A DNA stretch of 62,684 bases, from the NCBI GenBank assembly GCA_021810045.1, contig JAJZJR010000012.1, forward strand, positions 1 through 62,684. Reading direction: 5' to 3'. The translations under genes and the position numbers were made by a program. The DNA comes from Thermoplasmata archaeon (lineage in GTDB: Archaea > Thermoplasmatota > Thermoplasmata > Thermoplasmatales > Thermoplasmataceae). Below, piece by piece: positions 1 through 8,608 of the stretch; within the stretch, counting starts at the first letter, position 1, and each line of letters starts with the position of its first letter. Under the pieces are notes generated by a model. It was not told the DNA's origin. It did no database searches and saw only the letters and a list, made by a program, of their open reading frames with translations.

Positions 1-111
1 GTCATGGGCGAGATCATAAGGGCGAAAAGAACGGATTACATGATCCAGGAAGTCGGCCTGAAGGTGCTCTATTACAATATCATGAGGGAAAACACAAGGG
101 CATATGGGTAG
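1..111 (+). CDS. C-terminal end of an unidentified protein (partial)
   Basis: The reading frame is open from the first base and ends at a TAG at 109-111, giving 36 residues that finish with ENTRAYG. It is rich in charged and aromatic residues and has no motif I recognise. The start lies outside the window, so family and function cannot be assigned. It converges on the DUF35/thiolase cluster on the other strand, with about 30 nt between the stops. Confidence 0.55.
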   Translation, partial: VMGEIIRAKRTDYMIQEVGLKVLYYNIMRENTRAYG

Positions 112-142
112 TTATGCAACACAGTTTAATTTCTGGAAAATA

Positions 143-433
143 TTATTCGGGCTCACATACGGGCCCGTATTCGTCTACAGTTATCCTGATCCTGTCTCCT
201 CTTTTTATCTCTGAAACAGTGCGGCAGAAACCTCTTGCACCATTTGGTGTCTGGAACATTACTACGCTGTAGTCATCCGGCATGGGTTCCGGAGTTGCTA
301 TGAGATGCACACTATCTATAGCCGTTCCCTGTGTTATATCGACCCCTGTAAACTCCTCAGAGCCGCACTTATGGCAAACAGCTCTCCTGAAAACATATTC
401 CTCTGAACATTTTGTGCACTTGAAAAATTCCAT
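143..433 (-). CDS. DUF35 OB-fold/zinc-ribbon protein, thiolase partner
   Basis: This 96-residue protein has an N-terminal rubredoxin-like zinc ribbon with two CxxC pairs (CTKC at residues 6-9, CHKC at 20-23), followed by a short beta-rich OB-fold ending in a GDRIRITVDEYGP segment. That is the DUF35 (YqgP-like) layout. In archaea DUF35 proteins bridge acetoacetyl-CoA thiolase and HMG-CoA synthase and channel the acyl-CoA intermediate. Here the start codon overlaps the stop of the thiolase-like gene by 1 nt (TAATG), so the two are translationally coupled and probably form a complex. No HMG-CoA synthase gene is in the window. Family assignment is firm; the exact substrate is unknown. Confidence 0.85.
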   Translation of the reverse strand: MEFFKCTKCSEEYVFRRAVCHKCGSEEFTGVDITQGTAIDSVHLIATPEPMPDDYSVVMFQTPNGARGFCRTVSEIKRGDRIRITVDEYGPVCEPE

Positions 434-1572
434 TATGCCACCTCGTATACAAATGATGTTGAATTATTGCCAAATCCTGCCATGCTAACGCTGAATCCTG
501 TGCTGGCATTTTTGACCTGCCTTTTCCCTGCCTGGCCGGTGAGTTGCAGGAATATCTCTGCAGACTGTGCCACTCCACTGGCACCTATCGGATGTCCCTT
601 GGAATTCAATCCTCCGCTTGTATTGATGGGCAGTCTTCCCTCTATGGTTGTCTCTCCGGACTCGAGAGCTTTCCATCCCTCTCCTTTCCTGAAGAAACCA
701 ACATCCTCAGATTCAACAATCTCCAGAATTGAGGCCATGTCATGGAGCTCGGCAATATCCATGTCCCCCGGCGTCTTTCCTGCAGATCTGAATGCTTTCA
801 CCGCCGATTCCTTCACAGAATCAATTGAAACAAGTGATTCCCTGGAAGTAATGGAAGAAACACCTGAACTGGCACCGGTTCCGGTAATCCTGACTGCTTT
901 GCTCCCAAAACTTGCAGCATTGTCGTCAGAAGTCACCAGAAGGCTCACAGCTCCGTCACTTACAGGACAGTATTCAAAGATCCTGAGGGGATCTGCAATA
1001 ACCTTGGAGGTCATGACCTTCTCCAGGGTTACCTCAGCCTGGAAATGTGCATACGGATTCAGCGATCCGTTGTGATGGTTCTTAACAGCCACCCTGGCTA
1101 TACTCTCCCTCGTGGGTGAAAACTCCCTGATATAAGATCTGGTCATGAATGCAGCCAGGGAGGGAAGGGACGGACCGCCACGTCTTTCTTCCGGAGGCAG
1201 CAGAGAAGCAATGATCCTTGTGGACCTCTTTGTGGGGTATCCTGTCATCTTCTCTGCTCCTATTACAAGAACATTCTGTGCTTCCCCGGAGGCTACAAGG
1301 GATTTTGCCACAAGCACAGCTGAACCACCGCTGCCGCTTGTATTGTCAACCCTCAGTGAAGGAACACTGTCCATCCCAAGGTGAGTGGTCAGAAGATTGT
1401 TCAATCCTGAGATATCATTGAATTCACCGGAATATGAATTTGACACCACAACAAAATCAATGGAATCACGGAATTTGTCAAGAAGAGGCAATGCAGATTC
1501 TGAGGCTATGGAAAATATATCCTCCTCTCTTTTGCCAAACCTGGCAAAGTTGGCCGCTGCTATTGAAACCAT
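433..1572 (-). CDS. thiolase-like acyl-CoA acyltransferase, nucleophile position Ser
   Basis: This 379-residue protein of the SCP2-type archaeal thiolase family has the full fold: an N-terminal half with the VDNTSGSGGSA loop, a central GAEKM element, and a C-terminal GGLNSKGHPIGASG block that supplies the conserved catalytic histidine. Normal archaeal thiolases read NACASG at the nucleophile loop. Here Ser79 appears to occupy the cysteine position, so classical Claisen thiolysis may be lost or altered. It is followed by a DUF35 gene (1-nt overlap) and preceded by an SDR gene 37 nt upstream, probably in one transcription unit. A role in acyl-CoA or isoprenoid/lipid metabolism is an inference from family and context. 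Confidence 0.85.
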   Translation of the reverse strand: MVSIAAANFARFGKREEDIFSIASESALPLLDKFRDSIDFVVVSNSYSGEFNDISGLNNLLTTHLGMDSVPSLRVDNTSGSGGSAVLVAKSLVASGEAQNVLVIGAEKMTGYPTKRSTRIIASLLPPEERRGGPSLPSLAAFMTRSYIREFSPTRESIARVAVKNHHNGSLNPYAHFQAEVTLEKVMTSKVIADPLRIFEYCPVSDGAVSLLVTSDDNAASFGSKAVRITGTGASSGVSSITSRESLVSIDSVKESAVKAFRSAGKTPGDMDIAELHDMASILEIVESEDVGFFRKGEGWKALESGETTIEGRLPINTSGGLNSKGHPIGASGVAQSAEIFLQLTGQAGKRQVKNASTGFSVSMAGFGNNSTSFVYEVA

Positions 1573-1609
1573 GAAAAAAGAAATGTCTTGGTGTTAAAAA
1601 TGATGCCGA

Positions 1610-2311
1610 TTAAAGGCCGCTAGGGACCAAGGAACTGAAACCGCCATCGATCTCAAGCAACTGTCCTGTGGCTATCTGGTTTTCAATGAACATCCTTACA
1701 GCCTCAGAGACGTACTTTGCATCATGCCTGCCTTCTTTTGCCAGTTTATCCTGGAAATCCGCTTTTCCACAGTTTTCCTTTGAAATGAAGCCGGGAGAAA
1801 CCGCATTTACCCTTATGTTGCGTGGTGCAAGCTCGTGTGCCAGCAGCTTTACCATGTAATCTATCGCCCCCTTTCCTGCAGCATATCCTGCGTGGCTGTT
1901 AAGGTAAACATTCCTTGCAGCAGAAATGACAACAACTGAACCCCCTTCTTTGCTGAAATTAGACAGGGAACCTTTCACCACATTGTAGAATGTTGATGCA
2001 TTGTTATTCAGTGCTGAACTGAAATACGACGGTTCAACGTCCTCAAGCTTCCTGTTCCCGAAAAATCCACCGGCAAGGTGTACCACGGCATCAAGGCCTC
2101 CAAGCTTCCCTGTCAGATCAGATATGGTTTTGGAGGTCTCCTCAAAATTCATGAGGTCGCAACTGGCATAATGTGCCCCAATTTCCCTGGCCACATTTGC
2201 TCCTGTCTCTCCCCTTGATATTATTGCTATCTCATGTCCGGATGATTTCAGAAGTTTTGAAACGTTACAGCCCATCCCTTTTCCGACGCCTGAAACAATT
2301 ATTCTTGACAT
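1610..2311 (-). CDS. short-chain dehydrogenase/reductase (SDR)
   Basis: A classical SDR of 233 residues. The N-terminal Rossmann glycine motif is GVGKGMG (residues 8-14), an acidic cofactor loop and NNAST-like element follow, and the catalytic YAAGK (YxxxK) precedes the RNIRVNAVSPGFI segment typical of the family. The C-terminal ATGQLLEIDGG is also standard. It would reduce or oxidise a keto/hydroxy group using NAD(P)H in the cytoplasm. It lies just upstream of the thiolase-like and DUF35 genes in the same direction, which suggests that it acts on a beta-ketoacyl-CoA or similar product. The substrate cannot be read from the sequence. Confidence 0.88.
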   Translation of the reverse strand: MSRIIVSGVGKGMGCNVSKLLKSSGHEIAIISRGETGANVAREIGAHYASCDLMNFEETSKTISDLTGKLGGLDAVVHLAGGFFGNRKLEDVEPSYFSSALNNNASTFYNVVKGSLSNFSKEGGSVVVISAARNVYLNSHAGYAAGKGAIDYMVKLLAHELAPRNIRVNAVSPGFISKENCGKADFQDKLAKEGRHDAKYVSEAVRMFIENQIATGQLLEIDGGFSSLVPSGL

Positions 2312-2416
2312 TGATTTACATGAACATGTCCTGTTATTTTAGTTGAATGTTCCTGACACATAATATTGAAACCCGGTATCAAACAAAATTATGAACCATT
2401 CTGCAATTTCCCTTAA

Positions 2417-4081
2417 ATGAAATTGTCTGAACCAGGAAGAATAGGCGATCTTGAGATCAGAAACAGGATCGTCATGGCTCCAATGATTTCCAATCTTGCA
2501 AATCCTGATGGGAACACCAATGACAACCATATAGCATATCTTGAGGAAAGAGCAGCCGGGGGAGCCGGACTTATAATTACCGAATACACCTATGTGAACA
2601 ACCTCAATTCAAGGGGATCCCGAAATGAGGCAGGTGCCTACAACCCCGATTTCACTCCAAAATACAGGAGGCTCACCGACAGGATCCACTCCCATGGTGC
2701 CAGGACCTTCATGCAACTTGTGCACGCAGGAGGAAAAGCTTTCCTGGACACGAACAGGGAGGGCCCAATGGCCCCAACTGCCACAGATTATGTCGGTTAC
2801 ACTCCAAGGGAAATGACACTTGAGGACATAGAAAACGTGAAGGAGGATTTCATAAGAGGAGCAAGATTCGCCGCACACTCACAGTTTGACGGAATAGAAC
2901 TTCATGGTGCCCATGGATATCTGCTGCAGGAATTCATCTCTCCGACGCTCAACAGAAGAAGCGACAGATACGGAGGTTCACTTGAAAACCGTCTTAGGTT
3001 TCCCCAGGAAATCATAGATTCCATAAAGGGGGAACTGAACATTCCAGTGGGCATAAGGCTAAGCCTGTATGAAGACGATCCGGACGGATATACCCCTGAA
3101 TATGGACTCCAGGTTGCCGAAACCCTGAAAGGTATCGATTATGCACACTTCTCTGCAGGAAGGTTTGCACCTCCAGGTTCATCTTCGGCATTTTACGGAA
3201 TCAAGGCACATATTTCCGCCAGGTTGCCAAGGAAACCCAAAGTTACTTCCATTGTTGTGGGATCTGTTACATTACTTCCTGACGCCGAAAAAGTCCTGGA
3301 GAAGTCAGATTTTGTTGCTGTGGGCAGAGCATTCCTTGCTGATCCGTATTTTGCAGACAAGATCCTCAAGACACCGGACCTTGTCAGGCCCTGCATAAGG
3401 TGCAACCAGGCATGCAGGGACCTGGGATACGGGGAGGTAAGGTGCACGGTTAACCCGGATGTTGGTTACGAACTCAGGAACAACACCCTTGCCTCAGACA
3501 GAAAAGAGGTAAAGATCGTAGGTGCAGGAATAAAGGGCCTGGAAGCTGCCCTCACTGCTGCAAAAGCAGGAATGTATGTTACCATTTATGACATGAGAGA
3601 TGAAATAGGCGGTCAGATCCTTGACTATGCTGACCAAAGGAAGAAAGAGGAGTTCAGGACTCTTGTGCAGTACTACGGAAACACACTGAAGAAGCTGGGT
3701 GTCAGATTTGAATTGGGAAAGAAGTATACTGAGGACGACGCACTTTACTGCCTTCCCGATGTAACTTATCCCCAATTGGAGGGATCAGAAACCATCAGGA
3801 TAGACTCAAATATCTACCAGTACCATGACCTTGCACTGAAATTAGCAGGAAAACACAAAGTTATAATGTCAAAGAGAAGCCTTACAAGCCTTGACCGTGT
3901 AAGGGCCCATTCTTATATAGAAATGGCCAGGAATGCTGGAGTTGAATTCGTGGAAAAAATGGATGGAACACCCAGTGTGGATATAATGCAGAGGCTTCAG
4001 TACGATATAAGGTCAGCAATGGTTTCCGGAAGGGAGGCTTTGAGAAAATATCTGGAAAATGATTCTAAGGCTCATCTCTGA
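2417..4081 (+). CDS. NADH:flavin oxidoreductase, old yellow enzyme / 2,4-dienoyl-CoA reductase family
   Basis: This 554-residue protein has two parts. Residues 1 to about 330 form an FMN-binding TIM barrel with the HGAHGYL active-site motif and the FISPTLNRRSDRYGGS signature. A cysteine cluster (CIRCNQAC and a fourth Cys eleven residues later, about 330-350) should bind a [4Fe-4S] cluster. The C-terminal part starts an FAD/NAD(P) domain with VGAGIKGLEAAL. FadH-like enzymes are usually about 640-680 residues, so the pyridine-nucleotide domain is shortened. It probably reduces an activated C=C bond of an enoyl-CoA or related compound. It ends inside the convergent kptA gene (17-bp 3' overlap) and starts about 105 nt from the divergent SDR gene. 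Confidence 0.85.
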   Translation: MKLSEPGRIGDLEIRNRIVMAPMISNLANPDGNTNDNHIAYLEERAAGGAGLIITEYTYVNNLNSRGSRNEAGAYNPDFTPKYRRLTDRIHSHGARTFMQLVHAGGKAFLDTNREGPMAPTATDYVGYTPREMTLEDIENVKEDFIRGARFAAHSQFDGIELHGAHGYLLQEFISPTLNRRSDRYGGSLENRLRFPQEIIDSIKGELNIPVGIRLSLYEDDPDGYTPEYGLQVAETLKGIDYAHFSAGRFAPPGSSSAFYGIKAHISARLPRKPKVTSIVVGSVTLLPDAEKVLEKSDFVAVGRAFLADPYFADKILKTPDLVRPCIRCNQACRDLGYGEVRCTVNPDVGYELRNNTLASDRKEVKIVGAGIKGLEAALTAAKAGMYVTIYDMRDEIGGQILDYADQRKKEEFRTLVQYYGNTLKKLGVRFELGKKYTEDDALYCLPDVTYPQLEGSETIRIDSNIYQYHDLALKLAGKHKVIMSKRSLTSLDRVRAHSYIEMARNAGVEFVEKMDGTPSVDIMQRLQYDIRSAMVSGREALRKYLENDSKAHL

Positions 4082-4814
4082 CATTTTCCCTGTTGAGCCT
4101 TCTCTCCATTTTTCCTCTTACCCATTTTATTTCCTTTTCTTCCTCAGGGGTCAGTTCGAACTGTTCGGTTATCTTCTCTCCAACAAATTCGGGAGGAATT
4201 TCGTTTACAAGGAATACCTCATCAGTGGCCCTGTACGTTTCTCTGCCTGATTCTCTCAGGCCGTCGATGTCTATTTCCACAACAGTTGGGGAATCAATGT
4301 GGAACATTCCGGAAACATATGCCTGTCTTGCTGTGAGTGACAGGTGTATCCATGTCTTGTCAGATGGGCTGATTCCTGTCTCCCTTATGAATTCCAGTTC
4401 CTCTTCAGTTGTCTGGTAATAAAGCTTTGAAGGAACGCCGTCAGTGGGCAAATCATCCATGTTGATGGGAATGGTATGTCCATAGGATGCCCTTATCTCG
4501 TGTTCCCTGTTGACCTGGTATCTCTGTTTGGGATCTGTCATGGCAAGAGCTTCTATGTGAAAGGGTGTAAGCCAGTAGAAATGCTTCTTCTGGGCCTTGA
4601 TCACGGGGACTATGCTGTAAATTCTGACCCAGCCATGTTCATCCAGCTTAACGCCATAATTCTCAGGAAAATGCCTCAGCATTCCTGCAATAATTCTTCC
4701 AACACCCTCGATCTCGCTTTCCCTCATCAGGAGCTTTCCATGGTTCCCGCAAGTTGGGCATTCCGAACCACGAAAGGGTCCATGGCTCATGCAGTTCTTC
4801 AATTCATTTGCCAT
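4065..4814 (-). CDS. kptA: RNA 2'-phosphotransferase KptA/Tpt1
   Basis: A 249-residue protein of the KptA/Tpt1 family. The conserved HGWVRI block, the REHEIRASYGHT block, the WIHLSLTARQAY segment and a VEIDIDGL strand are all present, supplying the Arg-His-Arg-Arg core of the family. It transfers the RNA 2'-phosphate to NAD+, forming ADP-ribose 1'',2''-cyclic phosphate and nicotinamide. A small CPTC zinc-finger-like pair sits in the N-terminal extension (about residues 19-22). Its start is 3 nt after the prs stop, so it is co-transcribed with PRPP synthase. Its role in archaea, where tRNA splicing does not leave a 2'-phosphate, is unsettled. Confidence 0.93.
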   Translation of the reverse strand: MANELKNCMSHGPFRGSECPTCGNHGKLLMRESEIEGVGRIIAGMLRHFPENYGVKLDEHGWVRIYSIVPVIKAQKKHFYWLTPFHIEALAMTDPKQRYQVNREHEIRASYGHTIPINMDDLPTDGVPSKLYYQTTEEELEFIRETGISPSDKTWIHLSLTARQAYVSGMFHIDSPTVVEIDIDGLRESGRETYRATDEVFLVNEIPPEFVGEKITEQFELTPEEEKEIKWVRGKMERRLNRENVRDEP

Positions 4815-4817
4815 TGC

Positions 4818-5675
4818 CTACACATCCCCAGCAAGTGCTCTTGAAATATCTCCGGATATGGAGATCAGACTATGGGCACCTTCAATGGTATCTGATACGG
4901 CAAGAAGATCCACCAGTGGCTTTATTTTACTGTCTGAATCCTTTGCAAAGATGCCATGAACAGCACTTACGCTGACTTTAGAGACACCGCTGCTCTTGAG
5001 AAGATTTACTGCTTTAATAATTGTTCCACCGGTTGATATGATGTCGTCTACCAGTAGGACAGACCTGCCGGAAAAGTCAACATCCGGAAGGTGCATTTCA
5101 ACGGTTTTGGAATCTATTCTCTTCTTGTTTATGTAATATGCCGGAATGGAAAGGATTTCACCCATCTTCTTTGCCCTCTCATACCCTCCGTCATCGGGGG
5201 ATAGAATAAGGTCCACGCCCTTGTTCCTGAAAAATTCGCTGGAAGTGTTTATTACGCTCAGGTTCACGAAGGGATGGGACGCAAATCCAAGAGTCTCCTC
5301 GTCATGAATCTCGACGCATATTATCCTGTCTGAGAAGTTTTCCAGGGACTTTGTCATCACCTTCGAGGAAACAGGTTCACCAGGTTTGTAAATCATGTGC
5401 TGCCTGGAGTACCCAAAATAAGGCAGAACCGCTGTAACCTTTGCAGCTCCACCTTCCTTTGAGGCATTAAGGAGAAGGAGCAGCTCGACGAAATCCTCAT
5501 CGCTCCTGTTGTTTCCAATAACAGCCACTTCAGAATTTTTCAGTTCAGAGTTTATCCGGACGTACATTTCTCCGTCTGGGAACCTCTTTTTATCAACTTC
5601 GGCAAGGGTAGCTCCCATATCCTTTGCAACCCTGGCAGCAAGATCCAGGGAAGAACTAGCCGGGACAATTATCAT
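4818..5675 (-). CDS. prs: ribose-phosphate pyrophosphokinase (PRPP synthase)
   Basis: This 285-residue archaeal-length PRPP synthase makes phosphoribosyl pyrophosphate from ribose 5-phosphate and ATP for purine, pyrimidine, histidine and NAD synthesis. Diagnostic segments are KRFPDGEMYVRI near the N-terminus, YFGYSRQ, the Mg-ATP region EIHDEET, SPDDGGYERAKKMG, and the PRPP-binding loop VLLVDDIISTGGTI at about residues 205-218. It is shorter than bacterial Prs (about 315), as usual for class III/archaeal forms. It is first in a two-gene unit with kptA and is transcribed divergently from ilvE. Confidence 0.95.
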   Translation of the reverse strand: MIIVPASSSLDLAARVAKDMGATLAEVDKKRFPDGEMYVRINSELKNSEVAVIGNNRSDEDFVELLLLLNASKEGGAAKVTAVLPYFGYSRQHMIYKPGEPVSSKVMTKSLENFSDRIICVEIHDEETLGFASHPFVNLSVINTSSEFFRNKGVDLILSPDDGGYERAKKMGEILSIPAYYINKKRIDSKTVEMHLPDVDFSGRSVLLVDDIISTGGTIIKAVNLLKSSGVSKVSVSAVHGIFAKDSDSKIKPLVDLLAVSDTIEGAHSLISISGDISRALAGDV

Positions 5676-5781
5676 GATTTTTATCCTTATGGTTTGTTTG
5701 GTTTAAATGTTATTTAATGCTCAACCAGACCCGGGAATCCAGATTCAATGAGTTTATAGTGCTCGGGAGATTTCAAGGATC

Positions 5782-6693
5782 ATGGAAAACTCAAGGATAT
5801 GGTTCGATGGTGCAATTACAGGTTACATTGAGGTAAAAGTACCACTTCTTACACATTCATTACAGTACGGTACAGGTATTTTTGAGGGCATAAGGGCCTA
5901 TGATGCAGGTGGGAAGCCTGCCATATTCCGGCTCGATGAGCATGTTGAAAGATTCATGAGGTCGGCAGGGATCTACAGGATGCATCTGAGATTCAGCAGG
6001 GAAGAGATCAGGCAGGGCATAATTGATGTTGTAAGGGAAAACGGATACGGTGCATGTTACATCAGGCCTTTCGCCTTCTTCAATGATGACAGCATTTCTC
6101 TCCAGACAAAGGGGAAGAAGGTAAGCGTTGCAGTTGTTGCAGTCCCTTATGATAACTACTTCGGGGAAAAATTCAGCAAAGGAGTCTCCTGCAAGGTATC
6201 GGGCTGGAGGAGAATAAATTCGGATATCCTGCCCATACAGGCCAAGGCAAGCGGAAACTACCTGAATTCCGTGGCTGCAATAGGTGAAGCCGATGCATCC
6301 GGTTTCGACGAAGCCATTCTGCTCTCAAAAAACGGTTACATAGCGGAGGGTCCCGGAGAGAATATCTTCCTTGTCAAGAACGGAAAACTCCTGACCCCCG
6401 GTCTGGAATCGGACATTCTTTTTGGAATAACAAGATTTTCACTTATTGAGATGGCAAGGAAAATGGGTATTGAGGTCATAGAGCGCCAGATACACAGGGA
6501 TGAACTGTATACCTGTGACGAAGCATTCTTCTGTGGAACGGCAGCAGAGGTTACCCCGATTGTCAACGTTGACGGAATAGCGGTGGGGAATGGAAAACCC
6601 GGGCAGCTGACAGAAAAGATAGGCAAAGCCTTCATGGACATTGTGGCTGGAAAGTCAAAGGAATATGCTCACTGGCTGACCTTTGTGGGGTGA
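5782..6693 (+). CDS. ilvE: branched-chain amino acid aminotransferase
   Basis: This 303-residue fold-type IV PLP enzyme transfers the amino group between glutamate and branched-chain 2-oxo acids, the last step of Val/Leu/Ile synthesis. The N-terminal SLQYGTGIFEGIRAY block, the Schiff-base lysine in QAKASGNYLNS (about residue 155) and the C-terminal EAFFCGTAAEVTPI block match IlvE rather than D-amino acid transaminase. Length agrees with the family. The ATG at 5782 follows a purine-rich AAGGATC. It stands alone, divergent from prs, and is followed by a short hairpin (GACCT/AGGTC near 6692-6706). Confidence 0.94.
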   Translation: MENSRIWFDGAITGYIEVKVPLLTHSLQYGTGIFEGIRAYDAGGKPAIFRLDEHVERFMRSAGIYRMHLRFSREEIRQGIIDVVRENGYGACYIRPFAFFNDDSISLQTKGKKVSVAVVAVPYDNYFGEKFSKGVSCKVSGWRRINSDILPIQAKASGNYLNSVAAIGEADASGFDEAILLSKNGYIAEGPGENIFLVKNGKLLTPGLESDILFGITRFSLIEMARKMGIEVIERQIHRDELYTCDEAFFCGTAAEVTPIVNVDGIAVGNGKPGQLTEKIGKAFMDIVAGKSKEYAHWLTFVG

Positions 6694-6838
6694 CCTCTTC
6701 CAGGTCATTCCATAACTGGTTTTCCTGCTCAAATTGTTAAAACGGCAATTCCCTTATAAAAAACTCTACTGAGTGATGCCTTGTACACAATTGTACCAAA
6801 TGGTTTTTCTTTAATACTTGAAATAGCAGGAGGATTTT

Positions 6839-7165
6839 ATGGCACAGAGAATAGAATACCAGCTTGGAGCACTGGGCGGGGCAATAGGCCTCCTCATAGG
6901 TATCCTGTCCTTCATAATAGGCGGGATTGTATCAGTTGTCAGGCTGCATTTTCAGAACTCAGTGGTTGCATCAATAATTATGATGGTCATATCCGTCATT
7001 GCGCTTTTTGGAGCGGGCCTGTCACGGAGAGACAGGCTCATTGGTGGAATCGTGATGGTTTTCGCAGCCATTCTGGGATTTGCAATATCTGATGGGTTTT
7101 TCCTTATATCCAGCATAATTGTGCTGCTGGCAGGCATCATTGCCCTGGTGGAACAGTTCAGGTAG
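6839..7165 (+). CDS. small multi-pass membrane protein (DUF4064-like)
   Basis: A 108-residue very hydrophobic protein with about four membrane segments: GALGGAIGLLIGILSFIIGG, SVVASIIMMVISVIALFGAG, a segment around 60-75, and FFLISSIIVLLAGIIALVE. A short RRDRL loop lies between the second and third. The size and the glycine-rich first helix resemble the DUF4064 group. A good ribosome-binding site (AGGAGG, about 6828-6833) stands just before the ATG. No function can be given, and neighbours are unrelated in direction or theme. Confidence 0.7.
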   Translation: MAQRIEYQLGALGGAIGLLIGILSFIIGGIVSVVRLHFQNSVVASIIMMVISVIALFGAGLSRRDRLIGGIVMVFAAILGFAISDGFFLISSIIVLLAGIIALVEQFR

Positions 7166-7343
7166 AGTTATTAACCATTTTTTTGTAATACAATATTACC
7201 ATCTATCATATTTTGGCTATTTTGCAGCCTCCACTTCAAAACGTATTTATGAAAGGTGAAATACCATCAAAGGGGACAGCAGTTTAATTCTTATCCAAAG
7301 CCTTGGAAAAGAACTAACCTGTAGATTGCCAAAGTCCCACGGA

Positions 7344-7850
7344 ATGGAGTTTAATAAAATGCCTGAAGAAGTCCAATCTAATGGCCTGAGGGAGATTCTC
7401 AGAAGATATCCCACAGGTGTAACTGTGGTAACTGCATTGCTTGACGGAAAGCCATGGGGAGGAACAATGAATTCGTTCACATCAGTTTCCCTGGATCCGC
7501 CCATAGTTGCTATTTTTGTTATGGAAAAAAGCCGTACAACAACTGCCATCAACCAGACAGGCAGGTTTGTTGTGAATATACTTAAGTTCGATCAGGAAAA
7601 AGAGGCCAGGCAGTTTGCAACAGACAGCATACAGGACAAGTTCCAGGACATACAGTACAGGGAAAGCAGTAATGGAATACCTGTCATAGACGGTTCCCTG
7701 GGTTACATAGAATGTGATCTCCTGGAGGCCAGGAAGATTGCCGATCACATAATGTTTCTTGGAAGTGTTTCCAATTCAGAGGTTACAAGAGATGAAGAGG
7801 CCCTGCTCTTTTACAGAAGGGCATTCAGGAGCTTCAGCGAAATCCCGTGA
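7344..7850 (+). CDS. flavin reductase-like domain protein
   Basis: An HpaC/flavin-reductase family protein of about 168 residues with an FMN-binding split barrel. RRYPTGVTVVTA near the N-terminus, the NSFTSVSLDPPIVAI core and TGRFVVNIL are the usual signature. It reduces FMN with NAD(P)H, either to feed a monooxygenase or as a stand-alone flavoprotein. The frame is open from a TTG at 7326, but ATG 7344 (or ATG 7359) fits the family N-terminus better, so 7344 is chosen. No partner oxygenase is adjacent. Its stop lies 14 nt from the stop of the convergent gene at 7864. Confidence 0.86.
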   Translation: MEFNKMPEEVQSNGLREILRRYPTGVTVVTALLDGKPWGGTMNSFTSVSLDPPIVAIFVMEKSRTTTAINQTGRFVVNILKFDQEKEARQFATDSIQDKFQDIQYRESSNGIPVIDGSLGYIECDLLEARKIADHIMFLGSVSNSEVTRDEEALLFYRRAFRSFSEIP

Positions 7851-7863
7851 TCCTTTTCGGGCA

Positions 7864-8514
7864 TCACATAAGTATGTCTCTTTCCGAAGGGACTCTTACA
7901 AAATTTATGAGGTTGAAGGGCTTTGATAGAAGATTATCAGTCATTTTTGCCGCACCGGATTTTCTCAGCCTGAATCCAGCCTGTTTCCTCATTATTTTCA
8001 GTTCAGATCCAAGGAGATCCGAGAATTTCTTCTGAACGTCTCCTGAATTGAATCCTATGGTAACGGTAAAATTGAATCTATCTGCTATCCTCATCCTGCT
8101 GGTACCGGAACGGATGGAAACACAATATCTCATTACGGCGGAACTGTCTATTGATGTATAATCGAATATATTCCTCACAAAAGCAGGATGGTAGAATTCC
8201 TTTCTTCTGAAGTTCAAAAAGGAATTCCGCAGAATCACAGCGCTCGACTCTCCCTCCATGGGCGGCAGCTCCGAATCCTCGAATATGGTATCATAAAGCC
8301 TGGAGAAGAAGGACTCCATCCTTTCAAGATTCCTCTGGCTTTCAGATGACAGGAAAAACCTGGTGTTATAATGGTCACTGTGTACAAGGAAAAGGTTCTG
8401 TGTACGGGGTTCCGGAAGCAACAATCTTGATTTTTCCCTGTAAAGAAGGGAATCTGTTTTGATATCGGTGTTGGGGAACAGTATTTCCCTGGTACGCATG
8501 CCTCCATTAACCAT
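7864..8514 (-). CDS. conserved-looking protein of unknown function
   Basis: A 216-residue soluble protein with no recognised motif and no membrane segment. It has a charged N-terminal third, a central stretch of alternating hydrophobic and basic residues (FTVTIGFNSG) that looks beta-rich, and a basic C-terminus. Codon usage matches the surrounding chromosome and the frame is uninterrupted, so it is probably a real gene. It is divergent from the S9 peptidase, with about 95 nt between the starts. Function unknown. Confidence 0.6.
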   Translation of the reverse strand: MVNGGMRTREILFPNTDIKTDSLLYREKSRLLLPEPRTQNLFLVHSDHYNTRFFLSSESQRNLERMESFFSRLYDTIFEDSELPPMEGESSAVILRNSFLNFRRKEFYHPAFVRNIFDYTSIDSSAVMRYCVSIRSGTSRMRIADRFNFTVTIGFNSGDVQKKFSDLLGSELKIMRKQAGFRLRKSGAAKMTDNLLSKPFNLINFVRVPSERDILM

Positions 8515-8608
8515 ATGGGGGAATCCTCTCTCTCCAATAAAACTTGCAGGAAAAATTCAAGTTTCCAGCGAACACAGCAATAAAATAGGCAACTGCCCTA
8601 AGGTTATC

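Noticed and set aside
8459-8608. N-terminal extension of the S9 peptidase frame
   Set aside because: It overlaps the divergent gene and does not match the family start; ATG 8609 is better.
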